Shown: positions 1 to 7,361 of the stretch, piece by piece | Layout of the letters: the number at the start of each line of letters is the position of its first letter | Position numbering within the stretch: position 1 is the stretch's first letter | Source of the DNA: JAMCXS01 sp046705545 | Lineage (GTDB): Bacteria; Acidobacteriota; Terriglobia; UBA7540 | DNA: 16,334 bases | Assembly (NCBI GenBank): GCA_046705545.1 | Contig: JBJKQF010000031.1 | Span: forward strand, 1-16,334 | Reading direction: 5' to 3' | Notes under the pieces: model-generated | What the model was told of the DNA's origin: nothing | The model's database searches: none | The model's input: only the letters and a program-made list of their open reading frames with translations | Translations under genes and position numbers: made by a program

Positions 1-1630
1 CGCTCAAAGGCTGCTTGTTTTCCAGGTCCTCAGCCTGTCCATCAGTGGGTGTAGGCTGATCGAGTTCCTTTTCAAGTTCCGCAGCCAAGGTAGGCAGAGC
101 GCTCAAGCTGACTTGCTCAAGAGGTCCTGCAATCTTCAACTGGCGGTATTCCGGCAACATCCACGGCAGGAAGGTTTGCACGACGAAGCGCAGGCTCTCA
201 ATTCGGGCGAGTGTTTCCGACGCCCAGTAGGATAGCTCTTCCCTCGACGGCTGGCGCTCATTCGCGCCCAAGCCGTCCATACCATCCCCAAGACGGAGTG
301 CCTCAAGAACTTCACACGCTTCTTGGTGCAGGCGAGGCAGGGAGTCGATCCAGTCCGAGGGGTCTTCTCCAATACTCCCGACATCATCCGAAAATTTTTG
401 AACGGCCGAGGTGACTTCCACAGGAGGGAGCTTGCCCTTCAGGAGTTCCAGCATCAAGGTGACGTGATCGCGTATGCCCTGCGCCGACTCTTTGGATACG
501 AGAGGCTCTTTGCGCAACCCCAGGCAGGCTTGCTTTAAGGTCCAAAGGCACGCCGCCAGATTTCCGCTGTCCACCGTGGAAACGAATACCGGCGAAAGCG
601 GTTCGAGGGTATGGATGTCATACCAATTGAAGAAGTGTCCCTTAAAGCGCGGAAGGCGTTTCGCGGAAGAGAGCGTTTTTTCGCTCTTCTCGACCAATTC
701 CATCAAGGTCAAATAACCGAGATGGTGAGCCGCGAGCGGGGCGTTCAGGAGGAATCCCAAGTTCGTCGGTGAAAGATTGCCCACCACGGCCGCCGGCTGT
801 TCCTGGACGCGGTCCGGCACCAGCCAGTTCATCTCTCTGTTGCTAAAGTCGCGGAAGTATCGCCAGGTGCGGAGGGCCGCGCTCCTTAGGAAGACCCTGT
901 CCTCGGCGGCCAAGCGGTTCTTTCGCCGCTGCGGAGCGCGGTTGACCCATTTGGTGAACGTTCCGGCCAGCATCCACAGCCCCAGAACGGGTGAAGCTAC
1001 CAGCAACGCCCCAGGACGGAACGCGGCGAGCGCCAGTCCCACTCCGAATGCGAACCATGGAGTGAGAGCCAGATAAACTTCCACGGGTGTTTTCTTCCTC
1101 GCTCCCAGCTCAGCCTCAGCGGCCGTTTCCCATTCCAGCATGTTCTTGTGGGTGAAGGCCAGGCGCGCGAGCGTTCGAACAATGGCGTCGAGCATTACGA
1201 ACGCCCGGTGGGCCAGGAAGACCAGCATGACAAAGACTTGCAGATGGCCCGCGAGAAAGTCGTTGGCCTGCTCCTTGAGAAATCGTTTCGAGCTGCGAAG
1301 CCTGTTAAAGCGCAGCAGCGAGAAGGCCAATTGAACGTAAGTTGGCATCAAGAGAAGGGATAGGGTAACGACGGTCCAGTACAGCGCTCCGCCCGGAAAG
1401 AAAAACCAGCCGGCCAGCAGCAGTAAGAAAAGGTTCAGCTCAATCAGACTCCGGCGGAGGTTGTCGAAAATCTTCCACCGGGAAAGCTGAGTCAGTGGGT
1501 TGGGCACCCTCTGGCTGGAGTAATCCGGAACGGTGGGCAAGAGCCAGCGCAGGATTTGCCAGTCGCCCCGCACCCAGCGGTGAATCCGGCGGCAATAGGA
1601 GCTGAAGTGCGACGGGTAATCGTCAATTAC
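1..1630 (-). CDS. Cyclic beta-glucan synthase-like protein, continuation after in-frame TAG (partial at window edge)
   Basis: This is the in-frame continuation of the gene that begins at 3712. It follows directly after the TAG at 1631-1633, has no further stop and leaves the window at position 1, giving about 543 codons. The first residues carry IDDYPSHFSSYCRRIHRWVR. This contains the R-x-x-R-W element that closes the active site of processive GT-A glycosyltransferases such as GT84. Hydrophobic membrane stretches follow (for example LNLFLLLLAGWFFF), then segments such as WLVPDRVQE, SPTNLGFLL, FFNWYD and VSTVDSGNLAA, which I recognise from the middle of NdvB/cyclic glucan synthase proteins. 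Family members are about 2,800 residues long, so the phosphorylase-like C-terminal part should lie outside the window. No good ribosome binding site follows the TAG, so it is best read as one gene with the upstream piece. I am confident it is coding and less sure whether it is ever translated. Confidence 0.8.
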
Positions 1631-1633
1631 CTA
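1631..1633 (-). other. In-frame TAG inside the glucan synthase gene
   Basis: The minus strand reads GTT TAG GTA ATT GAC here, with the same frame open for 693 codons before and about 543 after. From memory of the family, this column (SD[VI]-E-[LV]-[IF]-[DE]) is normally Glu, so GAG to TAG by one base change is the simplest explanation. A sequencing or assembly error, a true nonsense mutation, and amber suppression all remain possible. Confidence 0.85.
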
Positions 1634-3712
1634 AACGTCTGAAACTTGCCCCGCCCCCGCGTAGGAGCCTTCAATCAGGTCATGGCTGAGCAGAATGTTC
1701 GAAGGAAAACGGTTCCCCAGCACTTGCTGGAAGGTGTCAACTTCATAGATGCCTTTGCCCGTAAAGCTGCCTTCTCCAAACAAATCCTGATAAACGTCCG
1801 AGACGGCACGGGTATAGATGTCGCATCCGGTTTCGCCCGAATAGATGCTGGCCAGGCGCGACTGGCGGGCGGATTCAATACTGATTCCAACCCTGGGTTG
1901 CAGGATGCCGTAGCCTTCCACCACCGTGTTAGTTTCACGGTCAACCACGGCGCGGTTCAGCGGATGTGCCAGTGCGCCAACCAGCCGGTGCGCGGTATCG
2001 CGGGGAAGGCGCGTGTCCGAATCGAGCGTGATCACGAAACGAACCCGGGGCAGAATCGGCAAGTCTCCGACCTTCACCGGGAAATTGTCTTCCTCATTGC
2101 GAAGAAGTTTGTTCAAGTCCAGCAGCTTGCCGCGTTTTCGTTCCCAACCCATCCAGGTGTTCTCTTGCGGGTTGTAAACGAGACGCCGATGAAAGTGGAA
2201 AAAAGAGCCTTGCCGGTCCGGAGCGTACTTGGCATTGAGCTGCTCAACCAGCGTGCTGCACAGGCTCACGAGATCATCCTGGCGATCGTGAGGCTGGGGA
2301 GCGTCCGGGGAGTCGGTGAGCAGAGCAAAATGCAGGTTGGGATCGCGATTTCCCAGGTAACGGACTTCCAGCGCTTCAACGATGTGCCGCACCTCATTTT
2401 CATTGAGCAGCATGGAGGGCACGACCACCATGGTCAGAAACTCCGGCGGAATACCGGCGGAGAAATCCATCTTGGGGAGTTGGCGCGGGCGCAGCAGGCA
2501 GGTGGTCAAGTGATTCATCAAGCCGACGGTCGCCTGGCTGGCCGGGATCAATAAGAGCAAGCAGGGAAGAAGCGGAATGAGGGGTCCTAGGTGACGGAGG
2601 AGAAGGTAAACCATCAGAAGGGTAGTCAGCTCCACTCCCACCGTGTAGTAGACCTCGGGCCAATCCAGAATAAGGTCTCGAATCCTCTTCCCGAACGTTG
2701 GACGATACCCGATCGTTTCCTTCAGCGTTGCAGCGCCCGTGTCCAGGAGATAATAGCCGACTTCATTCCGGCGCTCGGCAGCCCGCGACCCGGCTCCGCG
2801 GTTTCTCCTCTTGGCGCTCCGGGCGCCCAGAATAGCCTGTCGGGCGATCTCTCCTTCGCTCAGCTTCGCGTAGGGCGCCAGGTCTGAAATGGCGTCCCGA
2901 TACACCTGGCGGCTCTCGAAATCCATCTTCAAGTAAGTTCCGGAGGGATCTTCGCGCAGAATATAATCGACCAGGCTGTTGGCCTCAAAGAAGTCCTTCC
3001 ATTCCATCCGGGAGATTTCAAGTAGGCTGGCAAGCGCCAGGGAAGCGGAAACCGAAGCGGCTTCCGTGGGATCTTGCCGTGTTTGGTTATCTCTTTCCGG
3101 TGAATCCAGGTAGGTTCCGGCAACTTGCCCGAGCTGTTCTAAAAGGGCGAGCTGAAGCAGCGGCTTCAGCGCCCAGAGCTCTTTCATCTCAAGAACAACC
3201 ACCTGTTGGGCTCCGGCAAGGTACGCCCCGAAGGCCTCTTCGCTAAAAGCGCCCTCTGCCACTTGCAGAAAACCTGTCGCGATGTGGTAGGCGCGAGGCG
3301 TCTCCTGGGGCTGGCCCGGCGCCGGCGGCAGGCATGGCAGCTTTGGAAGCGTCTTCAAGGCTTGTCCGGTTTCTTTGGAGACTCCTCGAAGCAGGCGTGA
3401 GTTTTCAAGAATCCACCGCTGTTCTTCGGCGGGTTGGCGTTTTCCTGAAGTTGTGGCGTGCAGGTGCTGCTCGGCGCGTTGCAGAGCTTCGGAGGAGTTG
3501 CGCCAGGTCACTTTGAGGAAATTCGGGCACTTCTTCGGGGTGGCGGCGGTCCAATCTTCCGCTTGGCGGGCGCCAAGGGCCTGAAGGAGCGCCGGTTGCA
3601 ACCCTGACGCCAAATTCCCGGCATGCGGCTCGTCCAGAGAGGCTTCCGCGGCGGAGTTGTTGTATTCAGCCATGGGAGGCGTTAGGAGGTTTTCATCAGA
3701 CATCCCTGGCAT
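1631..3712 (-). CDS. Cyclic beta-glucan synthase-like protein, N-terminal part up to in-frame TAG
   Basis: This is 693 codons of an NdvB-like, GT84-type membrane glycosyltransferase, which in the family makes cyclic beta-glucan from UDP-glucose. Residues 1-340 are a helical N-terminal region and 355-390 are strongly hydrophobic (membrane). The glycosyltransferase domain then follows: WERKRGKLLDLN at 523-534, the DxD-type DSD at 564-566 within TLDSDTRLP, and the catalytic-region HDLIEG at 677-682. The piece ends at SDV, just before the family's R-x-x-R-W motif, so alone it would be a truncated and probably inactive enzyme. The start at 3712 lies 20 bases after the ABC gene stop. Its ribosome site is weak, and ATGs at 3703 and 3673 are alternatives. 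It is the third gene of a likely operon with the coiled-coil and ABC genes. The exact sugar linkage cannot be told from sequence. Confidence 0.85.
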   Translation of the reverse strand: MPGMSDENLLTPPMAEYNNSAAEASLDEPHAGNLASGLQPALLQALGARQAEDWTAATPKKCPNFLKVTWRNSSEALQRAEQHLHATTSGKRQPAEEQRWILENSRLLRGVSKETGQALKTLPKLPCLPPAPGQPQETPRAYHIATGFLQVAEGAFSEEAFGAYLAGAQQVVVLEMKELWALKPLLQLALLEQLGQVAGTYLDSPERDNQTRQDPTEAASVSASLALASLLEISRMEWKDFFEANSLVDYILREDPSGTYLKMDFESRQVYRDAISDLAPYAKLSEGEIARQAILGARSAKRRNRGAGSRAAERRNEVGYYLLDTGAATLKETIGYRPTFGKRIRDLILDWPEVYYTVGVELTTLLMVYLLLRHLGPLIPLLPCLLLLIPASQATVGLMNHLTTCLLRPRQLPKMDFSAGIPPEFLTMVVVPSMLLNENEVRHIVEALEVRYLGNRDPNLHFALLTDSPDAPQPHDRQDDLVSLCSTLVEQLNAKYAPDRQGSFFHFHRRLVYNPQENTWMGWERKRGKLLDLNKLLRNEEDNFPVKVGDLPILPRVRFVITLDSDTRLPRDTAHRLVGALAHPLNRAVVDRETNTVVEGYGILQPRVGISIESARQSRLASIYSGETGCDIYTRAVSDVYQDLFGEGSFTGKGIYEVDTFQQVLGNRFPSNILLSHDLIEGSYAGAGQVSDV

Positions 3713-3732
3713 CAGGCGCTCGTCGACCTTTC

Positions 3733-5562
3733 TTAGCGATAGTTGGCTGCTTGGAGTTCAAACATCTTTGAGTAACGCTCGCCGCGAGCGATAAGCTGGG
3801 TGTGGCATCCGTCTTCCGCGATCCGCCCGTCCTCCAGTACCAGTATCCGGTCTGCCATGCGGACCGTTGAAAAGCGGTGGGAGATCAGCAGGGATGTTTT
3901 TCCTTCGGTCAGCTCGGAAAATCGTTCGAAGACTTCACGCTCGGAGCGTGCGTCAAGCGACGCAGTCGGCTCGTCCAGGATCAGCAGCTGCGCATCCCGC
4001 AGATAGGCGCGCGCCAGCGCGATCTTCTGCCACTCTCCTCCAGAGAGGTCGACGCCGCCTTCAAAACGCCTTCCCAGAATCTGCTCGTACCCGTGGGGAA
4101 GCCTGCGCAAGACGGCGTCCGCCAGGCTCTTGCGGGCGGCGGCGGACACACGGCTCAGGCTGTTCAGGTCTTCGATTTTTCCCATCGCGATGTTCTCCCG
4201 CCCGGTCATTTCATAGCGCATGAAGTCCTGGAAGATGACGGCGATCTCGCGGTGCAGGTCTTCCAGGTCATAGTCGCGAAGATCGACTCCGTCCAGAAGA
4301 ACGCGCCCGGAAGTCGGATCGTAGAGGCGGGTGATCAGCTTGACAAGCGTTGTTTTGCCCTGGCCGTTCTCACCTACCAGCGCAACTCGCTGGCCCGGCT
4401 CAATGCGCAAAGTGAGATTGTCAAGAACCGGCCGGGAGTTTCCGGGATAGGCAAAAGTCACCCGGTCAAATTCAAAGCCCTGCTGGATGGGCCTGGGACC
4501 TGGAATCGCCCCGGGCTTGGACTTTACGGTGGGCTGGAAGGCGAAGAGGTTCAGGAAATCGGTGAGGAACAGCGCCTGGTCCGCGATGCTTGTAAAGCTC
4601 GAGAAGACTTGCTGAATGTTGCTGCTGGCGCCTGCGATAGCGCCGGCCAAGAAGACCAGCTTGCCGATGGAAAGCGTTCCGGCAAGGGTTTGATAAATTA
4701 CAAAAGCATAAGCGCCGTAATAAGCGCCTGCGCTGAGGAGCGAGAACATCGAAGTGGCCCAGAGCCGGCGCTTGAGGAGAGATACGTTCTGGGAATAAAT
4801 TTCGTCCGAGAGGCTTGCGTAGCGGCCGGTCAGGTGTTTGCTCAATCCAAACAGCTTCAGCTCTTTCGCGCTCTCCTTGCTGGCGCCGAGGACTCGGAGG
4901 TAGTCGAGTTGACGCTTGACGGGAGTCTGCCGGAAGTTCAGGGAGTAGCCGAGAAACGCAAAGTGGCTCTCGCCGAGAAACGCCGGCAGCACGCCTGCGA
5001 CCAGGAGCAGAAGGATCCAGGGCGAAAAGAAAAAGATGCTGGCGGAAAACGTGACGGCCGTGACTGTCTGTTGCAGAACGCGCCCCACGGCCTGAATCAT
5101 GCTCACGCGGTCGGTGGCTTGCACCCTCGCGCGCTCCAGCCGGTCGTAAAAGTCCGGGTCCTCATAGGACGCGAGATCCAGCCGTGAGGCATGGTCCATT
5201 ACTTTGATGCTGACGTGGCGGATGAACTTGTCAGCCAGAAGGCTGTCGCAGTAATCAATCAGGCGGGAAAGCACGCTGCCCGTCAAGGCCAGCCCAAACT
5301 CCAGCGCGACCAGCCACCAGAAGCTGGGGCTGAGCGGGTGGTGGTTCTTGACGACGTCAACCACCGCCGCGATGATGGCGGCGGAAACCGCCACGATCCC
5401 GATGGGGATCAGTGCCGAGACAACTCGCAGCGCGAAGCCGGAGATTGCGACTCGGGGGCCGGACTCCCAGACGATCCGCAGCCCGGGCGGGACATTCCGC
5501 AGGGCCTTAACGCGGTCGCGCCACGTGTTTTGAAATGGTTCCTTGGAAGAATTCGAGTCCAT
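3733..5562 (-). CDS. ABC exporter, fused membrane and ATPase domains
   Basis: This is a half-transporter of 609 residues that dimerises and exports a substrate using ATP. Residues about 1-330 form the membrane domain with several hydrophobic spans. The nucleotide-binding domain carries Walker A GENGQGKT (about 397-404), the Q-loop FQD (Q about 445), signature LSGGE (about 506-510), Walker B LLILDEP (about 526-532) and the switch His in LISHR (about 562). All key residues are intact. The open frame extends upstream to 5676, but I chose the ATG at 5562 because GGAG precedes it at good spacing and the longer version would overlap the upstream gene. It sits 20 bases before the glucan synthase gene. 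In rhizobia an ABC exporter (NdvA) secretes the cyclic glucan made by NdvB, so glucan export is a reasonable inference. Lipid or peptide export cannot be excluded. The stop is TAA. Confidence 0.9.
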   Translation of the reverse strand: MDSNSSKEPFQNTWRDRVKALRNVPPGLRIVWESGPRVAISGFALRVVSALIPIGIVAVSAAIIAAVVDVVKNHHPLSPSFWWLVALEFGLALTGSVLSRLIDYCDSLLADKFIRHVSIKVMDHASRLDLASYEDPDFYDRLERARVQATDRVSMIQAVGRVLQQTVTAVTFSASIFFFSPWILLLLVAGVLPAFLGESHFAFLGYSLNFRQTPVKRQLDYLRVLGASKESAKELKLFGLSKHLTGRYASLSDEIYSQNVSLLKRRLWATSMFSLLSAGAYYGAYAFVIYQTLAGTLSIGKLVFLAGAIAGASSNIQQVFSSFTSIADQALFLTDFLNLFAFQPTVKSKPGAIPGPRPIQQGFEFDRVTFAYPGNSRPVLDNLTLRIEPGQRVALVGENGQGKTTLVKLITRLYDPTSGRVLLDGVDLRDYDLEDLHREIAVIFQDFMRYEMTGRENIAMGKIEDLNSLSRVSAAARKSLADAVLRRLPHGYEQILGRRFEGGVDLSGGEWQKIALARAYLRDAQLLILDEPTASLDARSEREVFERFSELTEGKTSLLISHRFSTVRMADRILVLEDGRIAEDGCHTQLIARGERYSKMFELQAANYR

Positions 5563-5574
5563 GGAAGCTCCACC

Positions 5575-5599
5575 CGCCGCCCCAAGGGAAGAGGCGGCG
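5575..5599 (-). promoter_or_regulatory. GC-rich hairpin in front of the ABC gene
   Basis: CGCCGCC (5575-5581) and GGCGGCG (5593-5599) form a perfect 7-bp stem with an 11-base loop, placed just upstream of the GGAG ribosome site of the ABC gene. It lies between two co-directional genes and has no U-tract. It may tune translation or stabilise mRNA, but no function is shown. Confidence 0.35.
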
Positions 5600-5635
5600 T
5601 TTCTCCTGGGTGAAAAAGATAACCCCTCCAGCGTC

Positions 5636-6631
5636 CTAACGGCCCAGCGATGAATTTCCGCTTGGGGGCTTCGCACTTAAACTCAGATCCGCCTGCTGAT
5701 CGTCTGTGTAACGCGGAATCAGCAGATACCCCGTGCCACCCCGTTGATTGACCCGGGTCAGCACCAGTTCAAAGGCTTCGCCCCCGGCCTTGGGATAAAA
5801 CACCACTGGGCGCTGGACGTTTTGACCCTTGACCCAGATTGTGCGCCGGCTTGCGGCAAGCCAAATCCACCCCTGGTAGCGCTGATGTTGGATATCGGTT
5901 TTTGTTAAGTGGAGCGAGACACCTGGGACAATTTCCTGCTCCTTGTTCTTTTCAACCTCAAAATCGATTTCATCCGTTGACAGCAGGTTATTGATGGAGG
6001 CAATGTCACCCCGATTGGCAGCCTGTTGCGCGCGCACGTCTGCCAGGTCCCGGTCATAGTTTTCCCTGACGGAAGCGAGTTCCTGGCGGGTGCGGGCCAG
6101 GTCCTGCTCAAGCTGCGCCACTCGAGTTTGCTCAACCTGTTGACGGGAGGCCATCTGAGCAATTTGGGCGTTGAGCGCCTGGGTGCGCTCGACCAGCTCT
6201 TCGTGTTCGATTTGATAGGCGTCCGTCGTGAGCTTCACCGCGTGTTGGCGTACTTCGCTCAGTTGCGACTTCCACGCTGCGTCCATCCGCTGGACCTGGG
6301 TTGCAAGACCTTTCTGGCCGGCCTGCCAAGTCTGGAGCTTTGTTTCCAGTCCGTCCAGGCGAGCGCGAACCGTTGAAAGTGACCCCACCAAGCCGGGCAG
6401 CCAGGAGAGTTGGGCATTATCCTTGCTTAGAACCGAATAACCGTACCCCGCCACGACCGCAAGTGCCACCGCGAGAGTTGCGACCGCCGTCCACAAGCCT
6501 GCGGTTCGGCGCTTGTGATAGGCGGGCACTTCCCGTGAGTGGTCACTCTCCCAGGTTTCGTCCTGCCCACCTATTTCGGTATCCTCAAGAGCTAACTTTG
6601 TTCCCACCCATTGGTTGTTGACGGTTGCCAT
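5636..6631 (-). CDS. Membrane-anchored coiled-coil protein of unknown function
   Basis: This is a 331-residue protein I cannot assign to a named family. It has a charged N-terminal cytoplasmic segment (about 1-42), one transmembrane helix (about 43-68, TAVATLAVALAVVAGYG), then a long Gln/Glu/Arg-rich coiled coil (about 85-205). A compact beta-rich C-terminal domain follows (about 220-310, with WIWLAASRRTIWVKG and GGTGYLLIPRY), ending in a polar tail. The topology suggests a periplasmic scaffold or sensor. The ATG at 6631 is chosen over the in-frame ATG at 6658 because GGAGGTGA, a near-perfect anti-Shine-Dalgarno match, lies just before it. It is the first gene of the likely ABC/glucan synthase operon, so a role in envelope glucan assembly or export is possible but only inferred from position. 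The stop codon is TAG, and reading past it gives no protein-like sequence. Confidence 0.85.
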   Translation of the reverse strand: MATVNNQWVGTKLALEDTEIGGQDETWESDHSREVPAYHKRRTAGLWTAVATLAVALAVVAGYGYSVLSKDNAQLSWLPGLVGSLSTVRARLDGLETKLQTWQAGQKGLATQVQRMDAAWKSQLSEVRQHAVKLTTDAYQIEHEELVERTQALNAQIAQMASRQQVEQTRVAQLEQDLARTRQELASVRENYDRDLADVRAQQAANRGDIASINNLLSTDEIDFEVEKNKEQEIVPGVSLHLTKTDIQHQRYQGWIWLAASRRTIWVKGQNVQRPVVFYPKAGGEAFELVLTRVNQRGGTGYLLIPRYTDDQQADLSLSAKPPSGNSSLGR

Positions 6632-6739
6632 CAAATCACCTCCCTGTGCGCTGTCCAATGTTGCCGGAAAGGTCGTTTAAATTAACAAGTTGGATTACCT
6701 AGTAGCCCTCCTATTCCAGGGCACGTTGAGTTCCATGTC

Positions 6740-6769
6740 ATAACATTCATTAACATGTATATAAGTCAA
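6740..6769 (-). promoter_or_regulatory. Probable sigma70 promoter of the coiled-coil/ABC/glucan synthase operon
   Basis: On the minus strand, TTGACT (6764-6769) and TGTTAT (6740-6745) are separated by 18 bases, followed by an untranslated leader of about 100 bases to the ATG at 6631. The surrounding stretch is AT-rich against a GC-rich background, and CATGT/ACATG arms (6734-6738 and 6753-6757) flank the -10 as a possible operator half-site pair. Confidence 0.45.
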
Positions 6770-7025
6770 TTGCTTGCGGGATGGGCGAGGGGGTTGCGGG
6801 GCGTCCCGGAGAGAAAGAGATACCGCGATATGGCAAAAATTGCAGGGACCGCTAGCCCCTAGGCCAGCGAATCTACCAGGAATAGTGGAGGTTTGGGGTG
6901 ATTTTCTGGGCTGGACCCAATAACCTGTGGGTTAGCTCATAACCGGCACCCTCCTGGGCTGTTTTGCGTAAAGCTGCCCTTGTCAATGAACCCGTCGGAT
7001 TGCAGCATGAAGCAGCGGAGCTACG
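6770..7025. other. Non-coding stretch between operon promoter and selC promoter
   Basis: I find no convincing gene here on either strand. It contains an imperfect hairpin at 6850-6869 (CGCT A GCC / GGC C AGCG, loop CCTA) and a possible 5-bp stem at 6915-6919/6928-6932 (ACCCA/TGGGT). Neither has a U-tract. No riboswitch or known small RNA is recognised. Confidence 0.5.
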
Positions 7026-7054
7026 TTGACGGCTCTAAGAGGCTCATTTAGTAT
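7026..7054 (+). promoter_or_regulatory. Probable promoter of selC
   Basis: TTGACG (7026-7031, five of six to consensus) and TAGTAT (7049-7054, four of six) are separated by 17 bases. The expected start of transcription, about 7 bases after the -10, falls at or next to 7061, the first base of the mature tRNA. This suggests little or no 5' leader. Confidence 0.55.
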
Positions 7055-7060
7055 CAATAT

Positions 7061-7155
7061 GGAAGTGCATGCGGGCTGGTGTCCGCCCGGGACTTCAAAT
7101 CCTGTGGGTCTGCCTCTGGTGGACCGGTCGGTTCGATTCCGACACACTTCCGCCA
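7061..7155 (+). tRNA. selC: Selenocysteine tRNA (anticodon UCA)
   Basis: This 95-base gene folds as a bacterial tRNA-Sec, which carries selenocysteine to in-frame UGA codons with SelB. The acceptor arm is 7061-7068 with 7144-7151: seven Watson-Crick pairs, while the eighth position is C7068/A7144, a mismatch. The D-arm has six pairs (7071-7076/7081-7086, one G-U) closed by a four-base TGGT loop, as expected for tRNA-Sec. The anticodon stem is 7088-7092/7100-7104, with TCA at 7095-7097 in loop CTTCAAA. A long variable arm has eight pairs (7107-7114/7118-7125, two G-U) and loop TCT. The T-arm is GTCGG/CCGAC around TTCGATT. The discriminator is G7152 and CCA (7153-7155) is encoded. The GGAAG/CTTCC ends match known bacterial tRNA-Sec. 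Its presence implies selA, selB and selD elsewhere in the genome. Confidence 0.96.
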
Positions 7156-7164
7156 TGGCGCACC

Positions 7165-7344
7165 ATGAGTCCCCGAAAACCTCCCAAGCGAGAACTCTTC
7201 TCCGCCTCAAAAGAGGTGAAGCGCCGGGCGCGCGAGGAGATTGGTTCTCCTCCGCCCAGCCAGCACCACGAAGACCGGCGCAAGAAGCCTCCCAAGCACA
7301 AAAAGCGCGCCCAGGAAGAAACTGAGGGGATGGGCGAGGAATAA
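7165..7344 (+). CDS. Small basic hypothetical protein directly after selC
   Basis: This 59-residue ORF has a Lys/Arg-rich composition: MSPRKPPKRELFSASKEVKR at the start, a PPP turn near residue 30, and KKPPKHKKRAQ near the end before an acidic tail. There are no membrane spans, signal peptide or cysteines. A small basic protein like this could bind nucleic acid or ribosomes, but I cannot name a family. The ATG lies 9 bases after the CCA end of selC, so it is probably co-transcribed with the tRNA, and there is no clear ribosome binding site. It converges on the VWA gene with only 17 bases between stops. The uniform amino-acid pattern makes it look real, but a chance frame cannot be excluded. 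The stop is TAA. Confidence 0.5.
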   Translation: MSPRKPPKRELFSASKEVKRRAREEIGSPPPSQHHEDRRKKPPKHKKRAQEETEGMGEE

Positions 7345-7361
7345 GGTGGAGAGCACAGACG

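Noticed and set aside
3877..5187. Long open frame on the plus strand opposite the ABC gene (also 1646-2554 and 8975-10111 opposite other genes)
   Set aside because: The translations show no domain, signal or motif, and the opposite strand has fully recognisable proteins. Long antisense frames are common in GC-rich coding DNA.
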